Source: CAG-273 sp963929915 (lineage in GTDB: Bacteria; Bacillota; Clostridia; TANB77; CAG-508). Taken from it: a stretch of 64,000 nucleotides of DNA. The number at the start of each line of letters is the position of its first letter. Within the stretch, counting starts at the first letter, position 1. Both the position numbers and the translations under genes were made by a program. Below the pieces are notes generated by a model, which saw only the letters and a list, made by a program, of their open reading frames with translations, was not told the DNA's origin and ran no database searches. Location of the stretch: positions 1 through 64,000 of the forward strand of contig CAWVJY010000002.1 of NCBI GenBank assembly GCA_963929915.1, written 5' to 3'. Shown here piece after piece: positions 20,039 through 29,156 of this stretch.

Positions 20039-20313
20039 TTATTTAACTGTACTTTCCTCTTCTACTGGATAAACACTGACTTTCTTTTTATCTTTGCCAA
20101 GTCTTTCAAATTTTACTTTACCAGTAACTTTTGCAAATAAAGTATCATCACTTCCAATACCAACATTAGTACCTGATGAATTTTTGTTCCTCTTTGTCTT
20201 ACTAAAATATTACCTGCTGGAACAATTTGTCCATCTGCTCTTTTTAGTCCCAAACGTTTAGATTCACTATCTCTACCATTTTTAACGCTACCTTGACCTT
20301 TTTTATGAGCCAT
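20039..20313 (-). CDS. rpmA: Ribosomal protein bL27, one-base deletion
   Basis: Large-subunit protein at the peptidyl-transferase centre. It begins MAHKKGQGSVKNGRDSESKR, without the cleavable N-terminal extension found in most Bacillota. The reading shifts after GTKIH because one C is missing near 20178 (CATCAGG for CATCCAGG). Restoring it gives PGTNVGIGSDDTLFAKVTGK and a normal C-terminus ending VEEESTVK at 20041, for 91 residues. As an essential single-copy gene this is almost certainly a sequencing error. It lies downstream of rplU with no prp protease gene between. Confidence 0.95.
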
Positions 20314-20459
20314 GCTATCTCACTCCCTTCATTTTTTAATTCGGGTATATCTATTTTTCTTTTAAATAGTTTTTACCATTTGATTGTTTTAAATTTAATT
20401 TAATTTTCAATTATGCTTAATTAAATCTAACTTCTATTAGATTCTATTATATTTTTTTA

Positions 20460-20882
20460 CTAAGCTTCTTTTTTAGTAGTATCAGCTTTTTTAGTAGATG
20501 TTGTCTTTTTTTCTACTGGTTTTGCTACTGCTTCTTTTGCTTCTGCTTTAGGAGTTTCTGTTTTTTCGCTAGCAGTTTTAATAGCTGTAATTTCTACTTT
20601 AGTATATGGTTGTCTGTGACCTTGTGTCCTTCTATAATTCTTTTTAGCTTTATATTTATACACTAAAATCTTTTTACCTTTACCGTGAGAAACTACTTTT
20701 CCTTCTACTTTTACACCTTTTACATAAGGAGCTCCTACTTCTACTTTTTTGTCATCAGATACTAAAACAACGTGATCAAATGTTACTTTTTTTCCTTCTT
20801 CTGCATCTAATTTTTCGAAGAATACTACATCTCCTTGTGCTACTTTGTATTGTCTTCCACAGCTTTCAATAATTGCGTACAT
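20460..20882 (-). CDS. rplU: Ribosomal protein bL21
   Basis: Large-subunit protein of about 140 residues. The start MYAIIESCGRQYKVAQGD at 20882 is used because an AGGAGGT site lies ten bases before it; an upstream ATG would place that site inside the gene. The conserved core (YKAKKNYRRTQGHRQPYTKV) is intact, with a lysine/alanine/threonine-rich C-terminal tail of about 40 residues. It is preceded by an L21 leader and followed by rpmA. Confidence 0.97.
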   Translation of the reverse strand: MYAIIESCGRQYKVAQGDVVFFEKLDAEEGKKVTFDHVVLVSDDKKVEVGAPYVKGVKVEGKVVSHGKGKKILVYKYKAKKNYRRTQGHRQPYTKVEITAIKTASEKTETPKAEAKEAVAKPVEKKTTSTKKADTTKKEA

Positions 20883-20894
20883 TACTTCGTACAC

Positions 20895-20985
20895 CTCCTA
20901 TATTTGTATACTCGCTAAGCATAAATAACAAGGCAATTGCTCTACCCGCAATATTTAGTTGCCCGACTCAGGCGGCTTACAGTTA
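20895..20985 (-). ncRNA. L21 leader (ribosomal autoregulatory RNA)
   Basis: The conserved element TAAGCCGCCTGAGTCGGGC is followed by the hairpin region ATATTGCGGGTAGAGCAA on the minus strand, just before rplU. This matches the known Firmicutes L21 leader, thought to allow feedback by the operon's ribosomal protein. Confidence 0.9.
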
Positions 20986-20988
20986 AAT

Positions 20989-21018
20989 ATTGTACCACAT
21001 TTTTTCTAGATATGTCAA
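20989..21018 (-). promoter_or_regulatory. Promoter of rplU-rpmA
   Basis: TTGACA and TACAAT with an 18-base spacer; transcription would begin right at the L21 leader. Confidence 0.8.
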
Positions 21019-21099
21019 GTATCTTACAATATTTTTCATTGTAATTTCATAAACTACTTTATGTTATTTCTGTATTAGCAATAACTATGTGATAATGAT

Positions 21100-21137
21100 T
21101 GTCAAAAATCTCCGTCCCCATTGACACCCATTGACAA
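21100..21137. repeat. GGGGACGG-family repeat after the tRNA-like gene
   Basis: One intact half-arm (TGTCAAAAATCTCCGTCCCC) followed by a truncated second CCCATTGACA. It lies just past the terminator of the tRNA-like gene. Confidence 0.75.
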
Positions 21138-21168
21138 AAATAAGGGAATCCAATTAAGGATTCCCTTA
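21136..21168 (-). terminator. Terminator of the tRNA-like gene
   Basis: AAGGGAATCC pairs with GGATTCCCTT across a short loop, then TATTTTT on the minus strand. It begins at the 3' end of the tRNA-like sequence. Confidence 0.85.
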
Positions 21169-21244
21169 TGGTTCTAGGTTGATTCGAACAACCAACTCCT
21201 GCAAGATTCTGACTGAGGGCTTTACCTATTAAAGCTATAGAACC
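21169..21244 (-). tRNA. tRNA-like gene with a non-standard anticodon arm
   Basis: Minus strand. The acceptor GGTTCTA/TAGAACC is perfect, the D arm is GCTT-TAATAGGTA-AAGC, and the T arm GGTTG-TTCGAAT-CAACC is perfect. The 25 bases between the D and T arms do not form a five-pair stem with a seven-base loop. The best fold is CCTCA with TGCAGG (one bulged base) around a ten-base loop holding GTCAGAA. No CCA is encoded, unlike the two other tRNAs in the window. If read as GT-CAG-AA the anticodon would be Leu CAG, but this is not secure. Confidence 0.5.
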
Positions 21245-21448
21245 TAATCGAATATATATAATATTGATTTATTTATTTTTTATCACATTTTTCTGTTATT
21301 TTCAATAGTTTTTTCCATTTTTTCATCCTATTTTTTATTATTTTTTTACCTTCTTTCATGGTTTTACATTTCATTTTTCAGAGCATAAACTTGTTTTGGT
21401 TCTACTTTATTGTATAAGAAAAATTAAGATTTTCTCTATAAGATAGAG

Positions 21449-21474
21449 AAGAGCCCCTGAAACAGGGGCCCTTT
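21449..21474 (-). terminator. GC-rich hairpin after the Hfq-like gene
   Basis: GGGCCCCTG pairs with CAGGGGCTC on the minus strand 12 bases past the stop. The following run is C/T-rich rather than pure T, so termination strength is uncertain. Confidence 0.6.
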
Positions 21475-21485
21475 TGAATTTGGAG

Positions 21486-21683
21486 TTATACTTCTTCTAT
21501 GGTAGTAATGCCGGAAAAGAAAATCAACTTTTCCTTCTGACTCTTCGTTTCTCTTATCCGAAGACAAACGTCATCATTTGATTCCAAAGTTCCAGTCATC
21601 TGGAATCCGTTCACCACGAAAATCCGCATTTCTTTTCCTCTCATTGAGCTCAAATACTTCTCTGCGATGTAATTCGTTACCAT
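21486..21683 (-). CDS. hfq: Hfq/Sm-like RNA chaperone
   Basis: A 65-residue Sm-like protein. The Sm1 motif is visible as IFVVNGFQMTGTLESNDDVCLRI and the Sm2-like end as EKLIFFSGITTIEEV, in place of the usual YKHAIST. It would form a hexamer that binds U-rich or A-rich RNA. It stands alone, not beside miaA as is common. Its bases are more GC-rich than its surroundings. It has its own promoter and a 5' palindrome (TAGAGCTATTAGCTCTA at 21711-21727) that could be an operator or RNA hairpin. Start supported by AAAGGAG. Confidence 0.8.
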   Translation of the reverse strand: MVTNYIAEKYLSSMRGKEMRIFVVNGFQMTGTLESNDDVCLRIRETKSQKEKLIFFSGITTIEEV

Positions 21684-21734
21684 GTTGTTTAACTCCTTTT
21701 CTTTCTATATTAGAGCTATTAGCTCTATACCATT

Positions 21735-21763
21735 ATTATATCACATTTTTTGTGTTTTGTAAA
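21735..21763 (-). promoter_or_regulatory. Promoter of the Hfq-like gene
   Basis: TTTACA and TATAAT with a 17-base spacer on the minus strand. The GC-richer genes at 19140 and 37379 also have their own TATAAT promoter and an AAAGGAG ribosome-binding site. Confidence 0.7.
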
Positions 21764-21841
21764 TTTCTGTAAAAATTTTCTCTTTTCTCACTAGATTTTA
21801 TCTTTTTTAATATGTAATAATCCAATAACATTTTTGGTGAG

Positions 21842-24800
21842 TTATTCCACACTTTTTAAAGATTCTATCATATCAATTTTCTTTAGTGCAAAATAGGTTC
21901 CAATACTAACAATAATTGTAAAAATAGCTGTAATCAAGATTCCATAAATATAACTCATAAATCGAATTTGTGGATTAAACATCAACATATCTAGTTCACA
22001 AGTTTTAATAATATAAGTAGTTAAAAAGTAGCCTCCACCTAATCCTAATAAAATACCTATTATGGTTAGAATAATGGTTTCTTTTCCAACATAATTATAT
22101 ACTTCTTTATGATAAAATCCTAATACCTTAATGGTAGCAAGTTCTCTTATTCTTTCACTAATATTGGTATTAGATAAGCTGTATAGTACTAAGAAAGCAA
22201 GCATTCCCGCTGCTACAATTAATATAAATACAACTAAACTCATGTTATTCATGACATCTTCAAACATATCAGTTGTAACAGATGTAAAAGTTACTCCCGA
22301 AATATAGTCTTCTTCTCCCAAAATTTCTTTTCCTAGTTCGTCTTCTCTTTCTAATGTCAATTCTGGTATAATTGCCAAAATAGTATTTGGTTTTATTTCT
22401 TCTTCATATAATTGCTTATAAAGTTCTGGTGACATATAAATATAGTGGAATAAGTAGTTTTCTGTAATTGCCGTTACTTTTACTTCTACTTTGTTGTCCT
22501 CTTCTAATTCTAAAATGATGGTATCTCCTTGCTTAATGTCTAACAATGTAGCTAATTTTTCTGTAATAATAACTCCACTATTGTCTAATTGATATGTTTC
22601 ATCTTGATGTTTTCTATCTCTTAATGTTATAAAATCTTTTAATTTTTCTACATCTTGTGGTACTACTAGTTGAATACTTTGGTTATTATCATTTTTATCT
22701 ATAGAAACTGATTGCATATTAATAAGCATACTATTTGCAATATTTTCTTTTGCAGAAATGGTTTCATAAGCTTCTTGTGTTTGTTTTGTAGTTAGCCCTT
22801 CTTTTAAAGAAATTTCTAAATTATATTTAAAGATTTCTCCATATTGTGACGGAATCATACTGCCTATAGCATCTCTTAACCCAAATCCTGCAATAATTAA
22901 GGAAGTACAACCTGCTATTCCTATAATCGTCATTAAAAATCTCTTTTTATAACGAAATATATTGCGTAGAGTTACCTTTTGAGTAAAGTTTAATTTTGAC
23001 CAAATAAATGGTATTTTTTCTAAGAAAACTCTTTTTCCTGGTTTTGGTGCCTTTGGTCTCATTAAGCTTGCTGGTGTAGAAGCTAAAGTTCTAGCGCAAG
23101 AGTATATTGTTGCTCCTACTGTACATACCATAGCAGCAAGTAGCCCTAATGTAGCATATTCTGTATTAAATTCTAAAACAATTGGTGGTAAAGTATACAT
23201 CATGCAATACATATCAAAAATAATACTTGGTAATAAATAAAAACCAATTGCCATTCCTATTAAACTTCCCAAAATGGTAGCAATAAGAGCATAAATAATA
23301 TATTTAGAAGCAATTTGAAATTTACTATAGCCCAGTCCTTTTAAAGTTCCTATTTGTACCCTTTGCTCTTCTACCATTCTTGTCATAGAAGTTAAGCTAA
23401 TTAATGCTGCAACTAAAAAGAATACGACTGGGAAAACTTGTGCAATATTAGCTACTCTATCGGTATCTTGCAAATAGCTTACATAACCTGTATTTGCTTC
23501 TCTATCTAAAATATACCAATCTGGTTTTTCTATTTCTTCTAAATCTAATCTTGCTTTTTCTAATTTTTCTTCTGCTTCTGCTATTTGTTCTTCCGCTTCT
23601 TTTTTAGCTTTTTCTAGTTCTTTTTCTCCATCTTCTATTTCTTTTTGAGCATCTTCTAATTCTTTTTGTGCATTTGCAAATTCTGTATCTGCTGTTTTCT
23701 TTCCTTGTTCATATTTTTTGGTTTGCTCTTTTATCTCACTATTTGCTTTATTTAATAGTTCTTCGCTTTCTTCTAGTTGTTTTTTTGCACTACTAATTTC
23801 TGTTTGAATTGTACGAATTGTATTTTCTAAATTTTCTATCTCTATTCCTTGTTTTTTTAATTGTTCTTCTATGGTTTGCATAGTTGCTTGTAAAATATAA
23901 TTTTGTTTTTGAAAATTAGCAATTTGTGTTTTAATATTTTTAATTTCTTCTGCATCTTCTGTTTCATCTAATCCTTGTAATTGTTCTTGTAATTGTGCTA
24001 TTTTGGTTTGATTTTCTGTTAAAGTGGAAGATGCTGTATTATATTGTTTTTGTGCTTCTTGTAATAACTCTAGATTGTTTTGCGCTTCTTCTATTTGTTT
24101 TTCTGCTTTTACTTTTTCTTCTTCAAATAGTTCTTGTTTTTCTTGTAATTGTTTTTTTGCTTTATCTAGTTGTTCTTTTGCATCTTCTAATTCGCTATAG
24201 GTACTATTTTTTTCACTTTGTAACTTAGCTTTTCCTTCTTCTATTTCTGCTTTGCCATCCTCTAATTCTTTTTCTGCCTTTTCGATTTCGTCTTGTGCCT
24301 TTTTGGTTTGTTCATCTAGTTCTTTCTGTGCATCTTGTATTTTACTATTTGCTTCATTATAAATTTCATCATATCTTGCTTGTCTTCTTTCTTCTGAAAT
24401 TGCATCTATTTTATCTTTTACTTCTTGCACTCTATCTTCATAGCTACTTTGATAAGTTTTTAGTTCTTGAGCTCCTTCTACTGTGATATAGGCTACTGTA
24501 CTTAAGTCAGTGTCAAAGTTATCTCTTGGAATATACATGTAGTAGTCTATTTTTCCTGAACCTAATTTAGTGCTTCCTCTTTCTATATAAATATATAAAG
24601 GTGATTGAACCGTACCTACAATTGTAACTTTTTCTTCTTTTAATAGTTTTTGTGTTTCTCCATCATCATTCGTAATGTCTTCTACTTCAATTTCGATTTG
24701 GTCCCCTATATGATGTTTTGTTCCTAGTAAAAAATTTTCTTCTACTACACATTCTGTATTGTTTTCTGGTAGTCTACCTTCTACCAAAGTAAGCTGATTC

Positions 24801-25138
24801 ATATTGGTTGGTAAAGATTCTAATTTTACTACAAATTCTTCTTCTCCACTATTGACAATAGCATCTGTAGAATAAGAACCCTCTATTTGCTCTACTCCTT
24901 CTACTTTTTGTAACTCTTCTAAGTCTGTGGTAGTAAGACCGAGTGTTGATATTACTTGAATGTCCATTACATTTTGTGTATCAAAATATTGGTCTAAAGT
25001 TTCTTTCATATCTGGGCTGGCAGCTTTGATTCCAGCAAAAAAACCCACACCTAATAAAACGATTAATAACATAGAGATAAATCGTTTATAATTGTGGGTT
25101 ATTTCCTTAAAAGTATCTTTTAATAAAGCTGTTTTCAT
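21842..25138 (-). CDS. FtsX-type ABC transporter permease with long coiled coil
   Basis: A 1098-residue permease. TM1 is at about 19-36, followed by an extracellular MacB-like region (about 40-245). A very long charged helical stretch (about 250-555, dense in E, K and Q with repeated EELEKAKKEAEEQI-like heptads) comes next, then an FtsX block with three segments (about 570-690). A second extracellular domain and a C-terminal FtsX block complete the protein. It is paired with the ATPase at 25196 and ends about 60 bases from it. The fold suggests a mechanotransmitting exporter or lipoprotein/peptide handling pump rather than an importer. The coiled coil would project far from the membrane. Substrate unknown. 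Confidence 0.88.
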   Translation of the reverse strand: MKTALLKDTFKEITHNYKRFISMLLIVLLGVGFFAGIKAASPDMKETLDQYFDTQNVMDIQVISTLGLTTTDLEELQKVEGVEQIEGSYSTDAIVNSGEEEFVVKLESLPTNMNQLTLVEGRLPENNTECVVEENFLLGTKHHIGDQIEIEVEDITNDDGETQKLLKEEKVTIVGTVQSPLYIYIERGSTKLGSGKIDYYMYIPRDNFDTDLSTVAYITVEGAQELKTYQSSYEDRVQEVKDKIDAISEERRQARYDEIYNEANSKIQDAQKELDEQTKKAQDEIEKAEKELEDGKAEIEEGKAKLQSEKNSTYSELEDAKEQLDKAKKQLQEKQELFEEEKVKAEKQIEEAQNNLELLQEAQKQYNTASSTLTENQTKIAQLQEQLQGLDETEDAEEIKNIKTQIANFQKQNYILQATMQTIEEQLKKQGIEIENLENTIRTIQTEISSAKKQLEESEELLNKANSEIKEQTKKYEQGKKTADTEFANAQKELEDAQKEIEDGEKELEKAKKEAEEQIAEAEEKLEKARLDLEEIEKPDWYILDREANTGYVSYLQDTDRVANIAQVFPVVFFLVAALISLTSMTRMVEEQRVQIGTLKGLGYSKFQIASKYIIYALIATILGSLIGMAIGFYLLPSIIFDMYCMMYTLPPIVLEFNTEYATLGLLAAMVCTVGATIYSCARTLASTPASLMRPKAPKPGKRVFLEKIPFIWSKLNFTQKVTLRNIFRYKKRFLMTIIGIAGCTSLIIAGFGLRDAIGSMIPSQYGEIFKYNLEISLKEGLTTKQTQEAYETISAKENIANSMLINMQSVSIDKNDNNQSIQLVVPQDVEKLKDFITLRDRKHQDETYQLDNSGVIITEKLATLLDIKQGDTIILELEEDNKVEVKVTAITENYLFHYIYMSPELYKQLYEEEIKPNTILAIIPELTLEREDELGKEILGEEDYISGVTFTSVTTDMFEDVMNNMSLVVFILIVAAGMLAFLVLYSLSNTNISERIRELATIKVLGFYHKEVYNYVGKETIILTIIGILLGLGGGYFLTTYIIKTCELDMLMFNPQIRFMSYIYGILITAIFTIIVSIGTYFALKKIDMIESLKSVE

Positions 25139-25195
25139 TTTGCATTTTACTCCTTATAGTTTGTTATTTTCTTTTGTGGTTTTTCTTTTATTATT

Positions 25196-25897
25196 CTACC
25201 ATTCTATTTGTTCAATAGGAGTTGGATTTGGATTAATAATAGGTTCGCTAGCTGTACCATTTTTAAAATGAATTACTCTATCTGCCATAGGAGTTAACGC
25301 TTGATTATGGGTAATAATAACTACTGTCATTTTTTCTTTACGACAAGTATCTTGTAATAATTTTAAAATTTGTTTTCCTGTTTTATAATCTAATGCACCT
25401 GTTGGTTCATCACATAATAACAATTTAGGATTTTTAGCAATAGCTCTTGCAATAGCTACTCTTTGTTGTTCTCCACCAGATAATTGTGATGGAAAATTAT
25501 TCATTCTATGCTCTAAACCTACTTTTTTTAAAATAGTAGCTGGATCTAATGGTTTTTTAGAAATTTGAGTAGCAAGTTCTACATTTTCTTTTGCTGTTAA
25601 ATTTTGTACTAAGTTATAGAATTGAAAAATAAATCCAATATCTTCTCTTCTATATCGGATTAATTCTTTTTCTTTAAGAGAACTAATATCTTTATTGTCA
25701 ATTATAATTTTACCAGAAGTTGCCCTATCCATACCACCTAAGATATTTAAAGCAGTAGTTTTTCCTGCTCCACTTGGTCCTACAATAACAGCAAGTTCTC
25801 CTTTTTCTATTTGAAAATTAGTTTTATCTAAGGCTTTAATGGAAACTTCTCCCATTTTATATTCTTTTACCACATTTTTAAATTCTATATATGCCAT
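25196..25897 (-). CDS. ABC transporter ATPase (LolD/MacB-type)
   Basis: A 233-residue nucleotide-binding subunit that drives the permease at 21842. It has Walker A GPSGAGKTT, the Q-loop in FIFQFYNLV, the signature LSGGEQQRVAIARAI, Walker B LLLCDEPTGALD and the switch histidine in IITHN. It is the first gene of the pair. Upstream is a candidate pseudoknot leader, then the divergent sigK. Confidence 0.95.
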   Translation of the reverse strand: MAYIEFKNVVKEYKMGEVSIKALDKTNFQIEKGELAVIVGPSGAGKTTALNILGGMDRATSGKIIIDNKDISSLKEKELIRYRREDIGFIFQFYNLVQNLTAKENVELATQISKKPLDPATILKKVGLEHRMNNFPSQLSGGEQQRVAIARAIAKNPKLLLCDEPTGALDYKTGKQILKLLQDTCRKEKMTVVIITHNQALTPMADRVIHFKNGTASEPIINPNPTPIEQIEW

Positions 25898-25944
25898 CTT
25901 TTCTTCACATGGTTACATATTTTTTTATGCCACCATATGCTCCT

Positions 25945-25990
25945 TTTATCATAAAATTTAGGTTTTTAAAGTGGCTACCCATAAACCTCA
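25945..25990 (-). promoter_or_regulatory. Candidate H-type pseudoknot leader before the ABC genes
   Basis: GGT pairs with GCC around a loop carrying TGGGT, which can pair with ACCTA in the tail TTTAAAAACCTAAA. The G-U pair here, where the other two copies have A-U, is covariation-like. P1 is weaker than in the secF copy. Confidence 0.4.
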
Positions 25991-26133
25991 TTTTTCTTTT
26001 TTATTATATTCTACTTTTTTTGTTTTTTCAATTGTTTTTTTAGTGAAATTTTTGTGTCCTTCTAACGGTCAGGCACTTTCTTTTTTTCTTCCGCATATAA
26101 TGCTAGTAAATGTTTTTAGGAGGTATGTTATTT

Positions 26134-26832
26134 ATGTTTTCTCTTTCTTTAACTGGTTTTTTAGCATTTTTAAACTCCGCTATTTTTTTGGTTGGTTATA
26201 TATCTAATAATTCTTTATTTCCAGAACCTTTAAGTAGCGAAGAAGAAAAGAAATATTTAGAACGTTTAAAGGAAGGGGACGAAGAAGCTAGAAATATTTT
26301 AATAGAACGAAATTTAAGATTAGTAGCACATGTATGTAAAAAATATAGTACTACAAAAGTAGAACAAGATGATTTGATTTCTATTGGAACTATTGGATTA
26401 ATAAAGGGAATCAATAGTTTTGATAGTAGCAAAGGCGTGAGACTTGCAACCTATGTTTCTCGTTGTGTAGATAACGAAGTATTGATGTTTTTAAGAAGTA
26501 ATAAAAAGGTAAATGCAGAAGTATATTTAGAAGACCCTATTGGAAAAGATAAAGATGATAATACTGTTACTTTACAAGAAGTTTTAGAAAATAACGAGAA
26601 AAATATAGAAGATGAAGTGGATTTAAAATTTAAAGTAAAAAAACTATATGAGAAAATGAAAGAAGTACTAAAGGCAAGAGAAAAAACAATTTTAGAATTA
26701 AGATTTGGACTTGGAGGCAAAAAGCCTCAAACGCAAAATGAAATTGCTGATAGCATGGGAATTTCCCGTTCTTATGTTTCTAGAATTGAAACCAAGGCAA
26801 TTGGCAAATTAGCAAAGGAATTTAAGGAATGA
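26134..26832 (+). CDS. sigK: Mother-cell sporulation sigma factor, pro-sigma-K
   Basis: Late sporulation sigma factor that drives spore coat gene expression in the mother cell. The 232 residues begin with a hydrophobic pro-sequence (MFSLSLTGFLAFLNSAIFLV), normally removed by the SpoIVFB protease. They continue with region 2 (NLRLVAHVCKKYSTT, DLISIGTIGLIKGINSFD) and region 4 (LRFGLGGKKPQTQNEIADSMGISRSYVSRIE). The start at 26134 fits the AGGAGG spacing and the pro-sequence. The gene is continuous, so no skin-type element splits it here. It is transcribed away from the ABC genes. CATATAAT-like bases at about 26093 could be a sigma-E/K -10 box, but this is weak. Confidence 0.95.
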   Translation: MFSLSLTGFLAFLNSAIFLVGYISNNSLFPEPLSSEEEKKYLERLKEGDEEARNILIERNLRLVAHVCKKYSTTKVEQDDLISIGTIGLIKGINSFDSSKGVRLATYVSRCVDNEVLMFLRSNKKVNAEVYLEDPIGKDKDDNTVTLQEVLENNEKNIEDEVDLKFKVKKLYEKMKEVLKAREKTILELRFGLGGKKPQTQNEIADSMGISRSYVSRIETKAIGKLAKEFKE

Positions 26833-26833
26833 G

Positions 26834-26956
26834 TGTCAATGGGGACGGAGAATTTTGACAACTTAAGTCGTTGGGGACGGTTCTTAGTGACCCCATTTAG
26901 GGCCACTGAGAACCGTCCCTAGTAGCCCCTTTTAGGGTCACTAAGAACCGTCCCCA
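26834..26956. repeat. Compound GGGGACGG-family repeat between sigK and the metal ATPase
   Basis: Three elements in a row: TGTCAATGGGGACGGAGAAT, a GGGGACGGTTCTTAGTGACC arm with its inverse AACCGTCCC, and a further inverted copy. It starts at the sigK stop on the left and supplies the TAG stop of the P-type ATPase on the right, so the last four residues of that protein (GDGS) are encoded by the repeat. Confidence 0.9.
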
Positions 26957-28789
26957 ACATTCAACATTCTTAATGCGTTTAGTATTGCTATAATAGAAAC
27001 TCCTACATCTGCAAATACTGCCCACCACATGCTAACTATTCCAATTGCAGTTAAAATAAGTATCAAAATTTTTACAATAATTGCAAAATAGATATTTTCT
27101 TTTACAATTCTCATTGTCTTTTTTGCAATTTGAATTGCTTTACTAATTTTGGATGGTTCATCTGTCATAATTACTACATCTGCTGCTTCTATTGCTGCAT
27201 CTGAGCCAACTCCACCCATAGCAATTCCAATATCGGAAAGTGCTAATACCGGTGCATCATTAATCCCATCTCCTGCAAAGACTAATTTTGCGTTTTCTGT
27301 TTTACTTTTTAGTAGTTCTTCTACTTTTTCTACTTTTCCATCTGGTAAAAGTTCTGCATATACCTCATCCATTTTTAGTTCTTTTGCTACTGCTTCTGCT
27401 ACTTGTTTTTTATCTCCGGTAAGCATAACTGTTTTTTGAATGTGATTTTTCTTTAGGTCTTCTATTGCTCGTTTTGCATCTTGTTTAATTTTATCTGCAA
27501 TTACAATAGTTCCTGCAAATTTTCCATCTATAGCAACATATAATATGGTTCCTATATCTCCACTTTCTTGATAATTAACATCATATTGTTTCATTAATTT
27601 ATCATTGCCTACTAAAACTTGTTTGTTTTCTACTACTGCTTCTACTCCATGACCCGAAATTTCCTTTGCTTGAGAAACCAATTTGCTATCTATTTCTTTT
27701 TGATATGCTTTTTTCAAAGATAAAGAAATAGGATGATTAGAAAAACTTTCTGCATAGGTTGCCATTTTTAACAGTTCTTCTTTTGATATATCTACTGCCT
27801 CTATCTTTTGTACCTCAAAAACACCTTCTGTTAGTGTTCCTGTTTTATCAAATACTACGATTTCCGCTTGTGCCAAAGCTTCTAAATAATTACTACCCTT
27901 TACCAAAATTCCACATTTGGAAGCTCCTCCTATTCCTCCAAAAAATCCTAAAGGAATAGAAATAACTAATGCGCATGGGCAAGATACTACTAAAAAGCTA
28001 AGTGCCCTATAAATCCAATCTGTAAAATTAGCATTTGGTATTAGTATTGGTGGCAAAATTGCTAAAAAAATAGCGATTATTACCACAATTGGTGTATAAT
28101 ATTTGGCAAATTTGGTAATAAAATTTTCTGATTTTGACTTTCTACTACTTGCATTTTCTACTAAATCTAATATTTTGCTAACAGTAGATTCTCCAAATTC
28201 TTTTGTTACTTGAATAGAAATAACACCTTCTTGGTTAATACATCCGGCTTAGTATTTCATCTCCTACTTTTATACTTCTTGGTACAGATTCTCCTGTTAA
28301 CGCAGAGGTATCAAGCATAGATTTTCCATCTAATACAATTCCATCTAAAGGAACTTTTTCACCTGGTTTTACTACAATGGTTTCTCCAATTTTTACTTCA
28401 CTTGGATCTACTTTTTGTAATTTTCCATCTCTTTTTGCATTAGCAAAATCAGGTCTAATATTCATAACACTTGCAATCGATTTTCTAGATTTATCCACTG
28501 CATAACTTTGGAATAATTCTCCTACTTGGTAAAATAACATAACTGCAACTGCTTCTGGAAGTTCTCCAATAGCAAATGCTCCAAGAGTTGCAATTGTCAT
28601 TAAAAAGTTTTCGTCAAATACTTTTCCTCTAAAAATATTGCGAATGGCTTTCCAAACAATTGGAAAACCGACAATAATATAGCTTATAATATAAATTGCA
28701 TTATTAATCCAAACATTTGCAAACCTAATAGTTAATGCTACTATAAATAATGATAAAGCAATTATTACCTGTATCACTCTTTTTTTCAT
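26941..28789 (-). CDS. cadA: Heavy-metal P1B ATPase (Zn/Cd/Pb type), one-base insertion
   Basis: Metal-efflux pump of about 615 residues. It contains ALTGESVPR, the metal-site SCPCALVISIP (CPC), DKTGTLTEG (phosphorylated Asp), and VFAGDGINDAPVLALSDIG. The frame breaks near 28244-28247, where CCGG should probably be CGG; with one base removed, SGCINQEGVISIQVTKEFG joins the two halves. The metal-binding N-domain is not fused; a separate 73-residue HMA protein is encoded just upstream. The downstream repeat has overwritten the 3' end. The operon reads cadC, HMA protein, ATPase. Confidence 0.92.
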
Positions 28790-28801
28790 TCGTAAGCCCT
28801 C

Positions 28802-29023
28802 CTATATTTTCTCTACTTTTACATCTGGTTCTTCTTTTTTTACTACTTTTTTGATTTTTTGAGTTAATTCTTCTTCTCTATCTTCTGGTAATTCTACAGT
28901 CATTTTTTCTGTCATAAAACTTACTGTAGCATTATTTACACCTTCTATTTTTTGTACTTTTCTTTCTAATTCTGCTGCACAATTTGCACAGTCTAATCCT
29001 TTTAAATTAAATTTGCATACCAT
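28802..29023 (-). CDS. Free-standing HMA metal-binding protein
   Basis: A 73-residue ferredoxin-fold HMA domain with GLDCANCA (GxDCxxC) at residues 9-16 and a later EKI end. It is encoded 12 bases before the ATPase and probably delivers metal to it or is the detached N-terminal domain of CadA. The aspartate before the first cysteine matches zinc/cadmium/lead-type domains rather than copper ones. Expected cytoplasmic. Confidence 0.9.
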   Translation of the reverse strand: MVCKFNLKGLDCANCAAELERKVQKIEGVNNATVSFMTEKMTVELPEDREEELTQKIKKVVKKEEPDVKVEKI

Positions 29024-29156
29024 TTTTCATCTTTCCTTTCTGTTATTATTTTTACTATTTTCTTTATCTTTTCTTATATTTAATTATCTATATTTATCAT
29101 AATTAGCTTTTTTAATAAGCTTTTTATCGTAAAATATACTTTTAAATCTCAAAATT

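Noticed and set aside
23995..24486. Leu/Phe-rich plus-strand frames within the permease coiled coil
   Set aside because: Antisense of Glu/Lys codons gives Phe/Leu; this is a compositional artefact.
26134..26832. Possible skin-type interruption of sigK
   Set aside because: The reading frame is continuous through regions 2 and 4.
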